The notes under the pieces are model-generated. The model made no database searches and was not told the DNA's origin. It saw nothing but the letters and a program-made list of their open reading frames with translations. A stretch of DNA of 64,000 nucleotides from Rhodamnia argentea (Eukaryota; Streptophyta; Magnoliopsida; Myrtales; Myrtaceae), in contig NC_063159.1 in assembly GCF_020921035.1 (NCBI RefSeq), positions 20,777,782-20,841,781 of the forward strand. Reading direction: 5' to 3'. Below are positions 11,215 through 22,329 of the stretch, piece by piece (position 1 is the first letter of the stretch; each line of letters opens with the position of its first letter). Both the position numbers and the translations under genes were made by a program.

Positions 11215-12985
11215 ACATACTATCACAAAAAGTTATGCTTTGCTAATGGTGCACTCGCAAATTTCACTGACTGCATATTAAAACGTGCTACAATCTTTTC
11301 AATAAATTTCCTTTGAAACATACGTAATACTCATGCGGTTCTATCATGCAAAATCTCCACACCCAATATTTCCTTTGCAGCACCCAAATCTTTCATATCA
11401 AATTCAGCACTCAATTGCTTGTTCAGCACATTAATATCATACATATTTTTAGTTGCTTTCAACATATCGTCATCATATGATAATAGATATATCAAAGAAT
11501 TATCCTCCAATCTCATAAAGTAAACACAATTATCTATTTGACTTTTCGAATAGTTTCGACTAACAATAAAAGCATCAAAATACTTATAACACTATCTAGG
11601 AGACTGTTTCGACCCATACAAAGATTTATTTAATAAGCAAACATGGTTTTCCTTATCCGAAGTAATAAATCCCTCAAGCTACCTCATGTAAATTTGCTCC
11701 TCTAACTCTCCATGAAGAAACGTTGTTTTCACATCTAACTGCTCCGACTCGAGATCCTGTACAATAGCTAAAGCAAGTAATACATGAACAGAAGTATGCC
11801 TTACTACGGAGAAAACATCTCGTTGTAGTCAATGCTCTCTTGTTGTGTATACCCCTTCGCAACGAGTCTTGACTTATACCTTGCTGCCTCGATACCGAGA
11901 ATGCCCTCTTCCCTTTTGTAGACCCATTTACTTCCAACAATCTTCTAGCTCTTAGATACTTGAACTAGCTCCCATGTTTCATTTCAATGGAGTGATTTCA
12001 TCTCTTCATTCATAACGCCTAGCTATTGCGATGACTCACTACTAGCCATCTCCTCATAGTAAGATGAATGCTCATATGTCTTCACCTCCTCACCCATAGT
12101 CAAAGTATAATCTATATCCGTATAGTCATAACGTCTTGGTGGATTAATTGTCCTTTTGTCTGTCTACAGTTATAGTGATGCGATTGTGCTAGGTATTCAA
12201 TAGCATCGACTTCGGGAATTGCGGTCTCATCTGCAGTTTCTACCTCTATTGCCTACTGATTTCCAGAGTCTCTACTTGAAGCTTCATTTCACTACTAACA
12301 CCATGATATGTCTACTCTGCTGATAGTATCTTAGGACTCCTCTATCAAACCATTGCAGTCTCGTCGAAAATCACATCTCTACCGATTAGAAAATCAGGTG
12401 ATCTAAGATTAGTGCGTCACAATCGGTAGCCTTTCACCCTATGTACATAACCAAAAATATGTACTTCTTCGCCCTCGGTTTAAGCTTACCATCACTTGCA
12501 CGAACACATGTAGGACATTCAAATACTCATAATCGGGAGTAATTATCAGGTTTCCCTAACCATACTTCCTATGGAGTCTTCCATTTTATAGCAGATGATG
12601 GAGATCAATTAACTAGGTAACATGTTATATTCATTGCTTCGATCCAAAATTCATTGACTATTCCTGGATGCAAAAGCATGGTCCAAGCTTGCTCAAGTAA
12701 AGTTTTGTTCTTTCATTTTGCGATGCCATTCTGCTGTAGTGTCCTAGATGCTGTGCGGTGTCTCAAAATCCTTTATCTCTCGCAAATCTCGGTAAAATCG
12801 TTGCCAAGAAACTCCATGTTATTATTGATTCTTAGGCACTTGATCTATTTATCTGATTGCTTTTCATTCAATACCTTTAAATTTCTTGAATCGATCAAAC
12901 ACATCGGATTCGTGCTTCGGAAAGTATATCCATACCTTATTTGAATATTCATCAATAAAGGTTAGCATATATTAGGCACCTTCTT
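11215..12985 (-). pseudogene. Decayed Ty1/copia pol fragment (integrase end and reverse transcriptase)
   Basis: Read on the minus strand, integrase begins near 12985 (LTFIDEYSNKVWIYF) and runs to about 12600. Next comes a heavily mutated linker, then reverse transcriptase. Recognisable parts are the block containing LEVNGSTKGKRAF near 11935, EEQIYM and SLYGSKQSPRQ in shifted frames, and the catalytic YDDDML box inside the open stretch 11331-11516. The latter has DLGAAKEILGVEI, typical of copia. Frames are shifted many times. The N-terminal gag, protease and first part of integrase are absent: the fragment is cut exactly where the 395-bp duplication begins. No LTR was found on either side. Confidence 0.8.
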
Positions 12986-13708
12986 TCAAGGGGACCGGAG
13001 ACAGGTCGCAGGCGTTACAACGAAACTTTAGGATTTTATATGTGTAAGGGTAGTGAGTTTGATGGTAGTGTTTGTTTTCCGCAACGAGCAACAAAAAAAA
13101 AAAAAAAAAATCTCGAACAGCAACCGCATTTACGGATTTGGCAGAGTCGCTTTTGAACTAAAAAAAACAGAGAAAGTAAACAGATGTTTGATTTTCTATG
13201 AGAAGTACACATTTACCCAATATTAGAAATGGATCAAGATATACTTAAAATTTAGTAAACCCATAGATAATTTAGAGCTTGTCAATTGTGTACCTTACAT
13301 CTGAAGTAATGTACGCAATCGGATAGACTCGATACTTGAATAGTCGTTGATAAAGGTTAGCATATATTAGGCACCTTCTTTTGAGGGAACCGGAGACGGG
13401 ACGCAGACGTTAGCACAAAATTTTATGATTTTGTATGTGTGAGGGTAGTGTGTCTGATGGTAGTGTTTGTTTTCGGCAACAAGCAACAAAAAAATCTCGA
13501 AGAGCAACCACATTTGCAAATTTGGCGGAGACGCTTTTGAACTAAAAAAAAAAAAGGAGAAAGTAAACAGATGTTTGATTTTCGATGAGAATACCCAATA
13601 TCAGAAATGAAGCAAGATATCATTTAATAAACCCATAGATAATTTAGAGCTTGTCAACTATGTACCTTACATATGAAGTAACATACGCAATCGGATAGAC
13701 TCGATACT
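12940..13708. repeat. Tandem duplication of a ~395-bp unit
   Basis: Copy A (12940-13335) and copy B (13336-13708) share aaaggttagcatatattagg at their starts (12957 and 13352) and ggatagactcgatactt at their ends. Copy A has an 18-A run at 13091-13108 that is short in copy B. Copy B has lost about 20 bases near 13590. The first ~35 bases of each copy belong to the copia integrase, so the duplication is younger than the copia truncation. Confidence 0.88.
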
Positions 13709-14303
13709 TTTGTCGATTGGTACTATATTTGCCAATGTAGTGAATCATTAGTAAGTTTATGTTTAGGCCTGGTTCATTGTCTGATTTTTCTTTGACTCTT
13801 GGTAATCACAATCATGTCTTAATGGCCTTTTTCTTTATAAATATTGACCACGAATTATAACATAACCTAGAACAATTAGTCACTAACGTGCCGTGGACGA
13901 CTTAGAATAAAACAGATACTGGTGTGAAGCAAAAGACTAAAAGGAAAGAAGCACTTCCAGCCTCGGAAGCTCACATCACTCGCACCGTTTTCAACTAATC
14001 TCGTTCTATCTTTTTGGATCTTTCCCCACGGAATTTCTCTCTCAGCCTTTCGTGTGGAGACCCACTTATCGTCGCGCACGGGTTTAGGCGAGAGGAAGCG
14101 TTCGAACAGCGCTTGATAATCACCTTTTGGAAGCCATCGTTATGCCACTTTGGCAATCTTGGGGCCGAGAAGGTTTCAATTGTGTGGTTGCATTTGTACA
14201 TAAGCCCTAAATCATCTTTGGTCAAAAGCTGTTTAAGGTATTATATACCATTTTGGGGAGATGTATGCACACGTATGTTTAAAACCTCTTTACAGTACTT
14301 CTA
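13709..14303. other. Intergenic, no gene recognised
   Basis: About 600 bases. Frames of up to ~97 codons occur on both strands at 13876-14307, but they overlap each other and have no recognisable domain. Nothing here can be supported as a gene. Confidence 0.5.
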
Positions 14304-15051
14304 TTAGAAAGTTATCCAAATAGTCCTAAATATATTACATTTTTGCCAATTCAATTTTAAATCTTTTAATTTTATTGATTGAGTGCTAAACATTTTCACA
14401 TTTTGTCGGTTGAGTCTATCCGACAAATTTTGATTGAAAATTGTTAACGTTGATGCTGGCATTGACAAGGACAATTTTTATTTTCTTTTTCTTTTTCCCT
14501 CGGTCGGCCACATTGCCAGCCTCGTTGATAGCCAACAAAGATCGTACGCCTCGGGCTAGAGCCGCCCCCAACCCCTAGGTGAGCGTCGCCCTTCCCGGGC
14601 TGGCAAAGGTCAACCTCGGGGGAGTGTAACCTGATCTGGTGAAGGGTGGCCCTCGCCAAGCCAAGAGGGCAACCATCGCCCGTGTGAGGGCTGTCCTTGC
14701 CAACCCAAGCCTAGGTGTCCCTCGCTTGAGGGTGGCGACCTCTCCAGCCATCAACAAGGCCTGGCCATGGCCAACGGTGGGGAAAAAGGGAAAAAGAAAA
14801 AAAGTAAAAGAAGGAAATAAGGGAGGCTAAAGAAAAGAAGGAAAAGAAAAAAATTAAAAATTTCAAAGAGAAATACTAAAATTGTCAACGTTAGTGCCAG
14901 CATTGACATTAGAGATTTTCGGTAAAAATTGATCGGATTGACTCAATTGGCAAAATATGAAAAGATTTAGAACTCAATTGGTAGAATTAATAGGATTAGG
15001 ACTAAATTGACAAAAGTACAATAAATTTAGGATGTTTGGACAATTTTTCCA
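14304..15051. mobile_element. Mutator-like foldback element with GC-rich core (family A, copy 1)
   Basis: The ends form an imperfect inverted repeat: ttatccaaatagtcctaaat at 14311-14330, against the complement of the right end, tgtccaaacatcctaaattt. Inside come matching blocks (ccaattcaattttaaatc; gttaacgttgatgctggca against gttagtgccagcattgac). A pyrimidine run, a GC-rich core (14500-14770) and a purine-rich run (14775-14860) follow. The same layout recurs at 53667-54235 and 55468-57140. No clear target duplication was found for this copy. Confidence 0.7.
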
Positions 15052-16380
15052 TTTTCCTATCACCACAAAAATAGTTGTAATAGAACTATTGCATGTAGAT
15101 GTAAAGGCAGCCCAATCCATCAGCATCTTGAACAGTCTCCCCCAAAAGTTTAATTAGATGTGATAAAGAGGAATCGCGTATCGATCGACATCTACGCTTA
15201 AAATATGATGTGTGATTGAAGAGAACATACAGAAAGGCACGGGCATCATACAAGAATAAAGATAGCAAGGGCATGGAGATCCGTACGCAATAAATTCTGC
15301 TCTTGCACCTTCTTGAACACGCCATTTTGTCAAAGTTCAACTTCGAAAAACACAGTATGACAATTAAATTGTATTTCGTAGATTGAACATGCATAGATAA
15401 ATTTTAAAAAAAAATTAGTAGTAATCCGATATTAGTTAGTCTCTTTATCATCTTTTCGTTGTCGTGATCTAGCAATGATAATTTTAGTGACTTGTAGATC
15501 ATGGTGAAGATATGATCAATCTCTCGAATCATTTTGATCTTGTTTACATCATAAACATGCGTCGGTCCAAAGGTTCTGATCCGACTCTCAAGGCACGTCT
15601 AAAGTTAGAATAATAAATGAAATCTTTGATCGAAATTGCTTCTTGGAACGAAACACCCGCCAACTAATTTTTTTTTCCCCAATTAAGATTTGCATAATGA
15701 GAGAGCCAATCAAATTAAGAGAGTGTAGGGTTACACACGGCCATGTCGTGGTGTTCTAGGAGTAGATTCCTCGGATATTCGTACCATGACTGTACATCGT
15801 TGAGATCGATTCCCAGGTGCTTGGTTTTATTAAAAAAAAAAATTTATATTGTTTAGCCTTTGTTTTTTCCTATTGTCTTTTGGTTGACCACGCGAACAAA
15901 TTTCTTTATACTTATTTTTACCAGGGAAAAAAATGTGTAACTTTATTTCACGAGAATATTTTTACAATGAATTAAGATTATTTGCCACATAGTATTTGTC
16001 ATTAACAAATATAAGGAATGTCTACTAGGAGAACAGCTTAATTCGGTTGACTGGCCTCTGTGAAATTGGAAACCTAATGAGCAAGCAAATAAGAAAATGA
16101 ACGGCCTCGATTTTGTGAGATTCTGTTTGATGGTGAGAGATTTCATCTTATCATGAAGGTGGCCTAATGATCTTTGTCTTGTCTACCCTAAAGGAGAGAA
16201 CATCGTAGAACACGATGAATTCATTTCCGCTCAGGGCACGTGAAAAGTTGGACTCCACTGGACGGAAAGTTGAGCTCCAATGAACATGGAAAAAGCGACA
16301 AATCTTTGCTCAACCACCGAATATGTACATAACGATGCTAAGCACACATCTTGATACATGTCATCCACGTCGGGATATTA
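15052..16380. other. Intergenic region upstream of the phosphatase gene
   Basis: No gene recognised. A weak SINE-like block is listed separately at 15735-15840. Short frames here lack any recognisable domain. Confidence 0.5.
15735..15841 (+). repeat. Possible SINE remnant with A-tail
   Basis: gatcgattc at 15804-15812 fits the pol III B box. It is followed by a short spacer and a run of ten A residues at 15832-15841. No convincing A box or flanking repeat is visible, so this is a weak call. Confidence 0.2.
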
Positions 16381-16387
16381 CTACCAA

Positions 16388-16527
16388 GAGAGGTGGCCGG
16401 GACAAGATTAGATAACGAGCTGAGCAAGAGAATAGATGGGTCGGGAAATTATTGCGAGAGAGGTGGCCGGGACAACATTAGATAACGAGCCGAGCAAGAG
16501 AATAGACGGACTGTCGAACTTGATATC
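16388..16527. repeat. 70-bp tandem duplication upstream of the phosphatase gene
   Basis: gagaggtggccgggacaa starts at 16388 and again at 16458. Both copies continue gattagataacgagc / cattagataacgagc and gagcaagagaatagacgg-like text. Only a few bases differ, so it is recent. Confidence 0.85.
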
Positions 16528-16930
16528 CCGATACAGTAGAACCTTGATAACTACTCTTGTTAGAAGCTTGAGCTACTGAGTGATGCATACATGCCCACGA
16601 TCAATGCACAATTACCATATATCTTAACATGTCCCACTTGGTATATTTTTATTTCCGATTTTTTCCGTTCTAAATAAATTGTCTGACACCGTTTTATATG
16701 TACAAATTTAGCGATGTATCGATGGGGAACCTTCACCTGCGGGTACTCGAACTTGCAGATCGGTTGCTTGCGATCCGCCATTCTTCCCAAACATATAAAT
16801 TATCAAATAAATTTACTGGCTGATAAAAGTGGTCACTTTCCAAGCCACGCCAAGTCCAAGATCTACCCTATCACACGCCTGTTGGGATTGAAGAAAAACG
16901 GAGGAGCACGAGAACATATCTACCTTTGAA

Positions 16931-16938
16931 GCATATTC
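16931..16938. promoter_or_regulatory. P1BS-type phosphate-response site (distal)
   Basis: gcatattc matches the palindromic GNATATNC bound by PHR1-type MYB factors in phosphate-starved plants. It lies about 200 bases before the phosphatase start codon and 90 bases before the TATA box. An 8-mer this degenerate occurs often by chance; the context makes it worth noting. Confidence 0.4.
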
Positions 16939-17027
16939 AACATATTCCAATCGACTAACTGGACTTTCGCCTTATCTTTTATTTTATGATCGTGTCCCGA
17001 CTTCAAATTCCTCCAATCCACCACCTC

Positions 17028-17034
17028 TTTATAT

Positions 17035-17092
<58 letters not shown>

Positions 17093-17137
17093 AAAAGTAT
17101 TCCTGAATATACACACTTAAGCTTCATTGCTTCAGCC
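17028..17137 (+). promoter_or_regulatory. Core promoter and 5' leader of the phosphatase gene
   Basis: A TATA-like box (tttatatt) lies at 17028-17035, directly followed by a perfect CT dinucleotide tract at 17038-17089 (about 26 units). Pyrimidine tracts at plant transcription starts are common, so transcription probably begins within or just after the tract. A second P1BS match, gaatatac, is at 17105-17112 within the leader. Confidence 0.6.
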
Positions 17138-20100
17138 ATGGAGATAAGGTGTCCTCGGACATGTCTTCTTCCTCTAACCACCGCTGCCGCCGTCTTCTTC
17201 TTCTTCGTCCCTCAGATTCTCATACAGTTTGCTTATGCTTCCGAGAAGGGATACACTCGACAGCCTCCCGGGCGCATCATCTTCACCAAGCATGACCGGT
17301 CCGAGTCGGAGCCCCAACAGGTCAGTTTCTCGTTGCCGATTGATCGTTCAACTGATTTCAAAACCATTTTGTTGGATCCATTGAGGTCGAAGAATATGCC
17401 TATCTCTGGAAGTTGTGCCGGTGAAAATCTATGTCGATATTAAATGCTGTGGTTCCCATTTTTTTTTTTGTTTGGGCGGGGGGGGGTGGGTTTAGGTGCA
17501 TATTTCGCTCGCCGGAAGCGACCACATGAGAGTAACGTGGGTTACGGAGGACCACAAGGCGCATTCGATCGTGGAGTACGGCACAGCTCCGGGACAATAC
17601 ACCACCATGATAAGAGGAAACCATACTTCCTACACGTACTTCTTCTACTCCTCCGGCAAAATCCACCACGTCAAGATCGGGCCACTGGAGCCGGCCACGA
17701 CCTATTACTATCGTTGCGGTGGTTCCGGCCCAGAGTTCTCCTTCAAGATGCCGCCTTCCACCTTCCCCATCGAATTCGCGGTTGTTGGTAAGTCCCCTGG
17801 ACGCAACACTTTTTTTTTTTTGTTCACCTTGAGAAGCAATGGATATCAACTTGTGAGGATGAGACAATTCTGGGTTTCCTGGCTTTAATAAGGAGGGGTG
17901 TTGTACTAACTAAGGAGTGAATTTCAGCTCAAGGAACGTATTAGGGTTTCTGTCAGTTTGCTTAGAGGTAAAAATTGGTGCTTCAGTGCTTCAATCATAA
18001 AATTGTCAGAACATTAAGATGAAGAAAAGATGTGGCTACGTTATTCCGGTTGGTCACGTCACAATTGGAATCTTGTGTGCTTTCGTGCGCATGAAAGGGG
18101 CTTTCACTGGTGAGGCCAGCCAAAGGTTGCGTGGTCCTGATGCCTTCAAAACCTTGGAGAATTAATAACGCACGTGAACACAAAGGCATAAACACATCAG
18201 ATTCCCCTGACATTATTCGATTATATACGAAGTATATTATCATCTTATGTTATGAACTTCGCGAAAGTTTCTTTTATTCAGATACTATCTGAAATTCTAT
18301 TTTTGACACCAAACTTATTATTGTTCGAAACATCTTGCTCTCATGAAAAAAGAAAAAAAGGGCATTTGCCAAGTGACGGTTGCATGTGTTAAAGGTGATT
18401 TGTCATCCATAGCAGTAGAGAAGCTACAAACGATCGGTGGGTCTCACATACTAATTTGAATCTAGGTACTGTTTGTTTCGTAAAAAGAAAAAAAATCAAT
18501 GATTAAAAAAATGTTGTCATGAACATGACCGCTTATATCATTTAAAGTAAATAATATCGATGACAATTTATATCTAAGTATTTTTGGAGATGGTAAATCT
18601 ATTTTAGGATTTTGGGATCCGACTAAAATAAGTTTGGTTCAGATTCAATTGGGCTTGTTGAGGTCGCCTTTCAAATGGTCCATTCTTCCAAAACTTCCTC
18701 CTTGCTTGACAGTCTTGTCAGCTCATTAATATCCCTTCTACCATTTCTCAGTTGGCCCGTCACAGGCTGAAAATCTTTTCATCGAGCCTTATCTTTTCAT
18801 GATGTTAGTCAACCTCCCAAATCTTGAGCTCGAATAACAAGCTATCTTTTTGTGAAATTTTATGAAATCACTGTTAATTATTGTGAAAATATTTAGCGGG
18901 GAAGGAAAATAGGGCCTGAAAAAATTTAAACTCAGTATCTCTTATTTTAATACCTTGTGAAATTTTGTGGGATTGCTACCAATTATTTTAAAACTTAAGT
19001 TGTCGGATGAAGGTGTAGTATAATATTTAATTACTATATTACTGTCATATGGTACTTAACAAATTTAAATGGGTCCTAACTCTAGGATAGAATTGTTACA
19101 ATAAAGGATAAGCATGTAGTACACATGACATCTATGACTTATTTGAGTCGATAATTAGCACATTTCCTCCGTTTTTTCCTAACCGGGTGTATCTAGTAAC
19201 ATTGATCGTCACGATATTCCAATCTATGTAGGCGACCTAGGGCAAACGGAATGGACCAACTCGACCCTAAAGCACGTCGAGAGCAAGGACTACGATGTCT
19301 TCCTTCTCCCAGGCGACCTCTCCTACGCCGACAGCCAGCAGCCATTGTGGGACTCATTTGGCCGCCTGGTTGAGCCGATCGCAAGCCGCCGACCGTGGAT
19401 GGTGACCGAGGGCAACCACGAGATCGAGATATTCCCCATCATCTACCCCCACGGGTTTAAGGCTTACAACGCCCGGTGGCGCATGCCCTACGAGGAAAGC
19501 GGGTCTGAATCCAACCTCTATTACTCCTTCGATGTCGCTGGCGACGGCATCCACATCATCATGCTGGGGTCGTACACCAAGTTCGGCTCCGACTCGGCTC
19601 AGTACAAGTGGCTTCAACATGACCTGGCCAAGATCGATCGCAAGACGACGCCGTGGGTGATTGTGCTACTGCACGCGCCGTGGTACAACACGAATACGGC
19701 CCATCAAGGTGAAGGCGAGAGCATGAGGAAGGCGATGGAGGAATTGTTGTGCGGCGCACGGGTTGACCTTGTCTTTGCCGGGCATGTTCATGCCTATGAA
19801 CGATTTGTAAGTCCACATATGGCCGGATGCTTCATGCAAAATGTTTCCTTTTCCGTTCCTTTATGACAAAATGACGGACGTTCTTTGTTATACACAGACT
19901 AGAATCTACGACAATGAGGCTGACTCGTGTGGACCTGTGTACGTGACCATTGGAGATGGAGGGAATAGAGAAGGTCTTGCAATGTCGTAAGTGTGCTTTC
20001 TCTGACTTAACTTTTGCTGTTTATGTTCAATCCTCGTTCTCGATCAACTGCTGGTCGAATTGTAGGAAGAAAACCAGAAAGAAATCCTAGAGGAATTGAC

Positions 20101-20500
20101 TGTTGCGTTAACTATTCGATCTGTCGTTAATTTTTTATAGGACAAAACACAGATCAGTAAGCCTAAAAGAGTTTGCCTCATTGTATCGCAGGACACATTG
20201 GCCTTATGTTGAATTATTGGATGATGTTTGTGTATGCTCAATGTACGCTTTTATTGTGCCTGATCATTTAGGTGATGAATTTGTAGGTACAAGGAACCAG
20301 CTTCACCTCTGTCGATGTTCAGGGAGGCGAGCTTCGGACACGGGAGGCTGAGGGTACTCAACCATACACATATGCACTGGTCGTGGCACCGCAACAACGA
20401 GACCAACTCCGTCGTGGCCGACGAGGTTTGGCTAGAGAGCTTGAGCGCCTCTAGTACTTGCATGGGTCAACAACCATCTTCACTTAAGGATGAACTTTGA
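17138..20500 (+). CDS. Purple acid phosphatase (PAP18/PAP22-like), secreted
   Basis: Five exons: 17138-17320, 17496-17787, 19232-19806, 19898-19986 and 20287-20500. They join in frame to 450 residues, and all introns are GT-AG. The protein should hydrolyse phosphate monoesters at acid pH with a di-metal (Fe-Zn or Fe-Mn) centre, in the cell wall or vacuole. Residues 1-35 form a signal peptide with a hydrophobic stretch (AAAVFFFFVPQILIQFAYA). A fibronectin-like N-domain follows, then the five metal motifs: GDLG (D160), GDLSYAD (D187, Y190), GNHE (N220, H221), LLHAPWY (H306) and GHVHAYER (H343, H345). All ligands are present. The length fits the plant group of about 430-450 residues around Arabidopsis PAP18/PAP22. 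Intron 2 is 1.4 kb with no resolved element. Confidence 0.95.
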
Positions 20501-21213
20501 GCACAAAACGATGCCACGACAGAGATCCTTAGGTCCAGCATGGGTCAAATTGCATGGTTGGTGGGTGATTGATACGTTGGAAGGACCCAAGAAGTCTAGT
20601 CAAATTGCATGTTTGGCAATCTTTCTTTCCCCTTTGAATACCTTCTTAGATACAGTTTCTTGTAATTAGATGGGATTCGCCCTTTGTTAACGACACACAA
20701 AAAATTCTCAAGCAATTAATTGGGTTTACGCTATTTATTTTCCACTTTTTCTCATCACAGGAAAATAGTTTGAAACGAATTTCTTCCTTAATTTACACAA
20801 CAATCCACTGCCTTCGGGAGGTTAGATGTTTCATAGTTTGTGTTTTAGGCCGAATCGGGATTTCAAGTTCGTACCCGCGCCCGACCAAATCCAACATCGG
20901 ATTCCCATGATGGGAAACACTTGAATTATGCTTGAGTGACTGGTGGGGCAGTAGATGTTACTGACAATTATGATTAACCTAATGTTCAAAATAAGACTGA
21001 AGAAGAAGATTCAAAGTCATCTCTTTTTATCTGATGTTTACGATTAATTGCAAGTTCAAACTTAATTAATTGCAACAAAAAAAAAAAAAAGGAAAGCACA
21101 TGAACTGTTTAATAAATAACTCAATTTTAGTAGTATCTTAAAATAACATAAAGTACGATAATATCTAGAATAATGGCACCGCCAGTCCTTGTACTTTTCT
21201 AATATGCTCCATT
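20501..21213. other. 3' flank of the phosphatase gene
   Basis: Holds the untranslated end of the phosphatase transcript and AT-rich intergenic sequence, with an A-run at 21078-21090. No gene is seen. Confidence 0.5.
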
Positions 21214-21221
21214 CCATCACA

Positions 21222-22321
21222 TAGGAGTGTCAATAGTTCAGTTCGGTTCGGTTTTTAAAAAAACTGAACCGAACCGAACCATTAAGAGATAAGCTTGAAC
21301 CGAACTATATCTTTTGTTGAACTGCATATGAACCAAACTAAAAATTCAGTTCAGTCCAATTTGGGGCAGTTCGGTTTTTGGGTTTTAGAATGAAAATAGA
21401 GAGAGAACGTGCGCAATTGTGCATCATCGTCATCAAGATGCGTCAGACTTTATGCCCCCAAGAAACCACAAAAGGACACCCTCACTCACTCACTTATTTC
21501 CCATAATACCCCCATCCTCCTTCCACCACAGGAGGACACCCACAGCAAGCAACGGCGACGACACACCATCCAGATCGCGATGACCATCGACACCACCGAC
21601 CTCCGGGGCTCCGTCACGGGTGTCTTCTTCATCCTCCAGCACACCACCTGCCTTGAGATCTTCGTCTTCTTCACTTTCGTCTTTGGCTGATTCCCTTGAA
21701 TCTCGGCCCCTAGGGTTTCTCCAAAATCCGCTGCAAGGTGTCGTTCCACCAAGCCCTTGTCCATCTTCGCGCATGACTTCTTTGTCTTCTTCAACACTCG
21801 CACCTTCGACTTTGTCGTCTCCACTAAGCCCTCCAAATGCTTCGCAAGGTTAATTGATGCCCGATTTGGACATGCTTCTCGACGCCCGGATCCGGCAAGG
21901 CGAGGACGCGCGACCATCGCCGGCCACCGCTAAGGCTCGTGACGCCCTGTCCCGCATCCGCGAGGGGGCCGCAACCCCTCGCTCGTCGCCCGTGAGGGCT
22001 CACGCCCGCGAGCTGATGGGCCGGCGGGGGTCGCCGATCCTCGGCCAATCTTGGTGGCTCTGCCGGCCCTCAATCACCAATAAGTAAAAACAAAAAAAAA
22101 ACAAAAGAAAAGAGTATCAAATCATGAAACGAAGAAGCGTGTACAGTTCGGTTCGGTTAACCGTTGAACCGAACTAAAAAAACCCAAACTGTTTAGAAGG
22201 AATTGGTTATTTTCATTATCTGAACCAAAAACTAAACCGAACTGAAAAAACACAAAAATTCAGTTCGGTTCAATTCGGTTCAGTTTTTAGTTCAGTTTTC
22301 GGTTCAATTTTGACACCCCTA
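21222..22321. mobile_element. hAT-like non-autonomous element with exact 8-bp target duplication
   Basis: The ends are taggagtgtcaa (21222-21233) and the complement of taggggtgtcaa (22310-22321). They are flanked by the exact direct repeat ccatcaca at 21214-21221 and 22322-22329. 8-bp duplications and short inverted ends of this kind are characteristic of hAT transposons. Just inside both ends are dense GAACCGAAC/GTTCGGTTC repeats. The interior holds a coding-like, moderately GC-rich stretch (21410-21850), a strongly GC-rich core (21860-22080) and an A-rich run. No transposase is encoded. Overlapping frames up to ~140 codons in the interior have no recognisable domain, though the segment may be captured host sequence. 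Confidence 0.88.
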
Positions 22322-22329
22322 CCATCACA

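Noticed and set aside
17400..17867. 155-codon antisense frame over phosphatase exon 2
   Set aside because: It overlaps conserved phosphatase coding sequence and has no domain. It is a shadow of a GC-rich exon.
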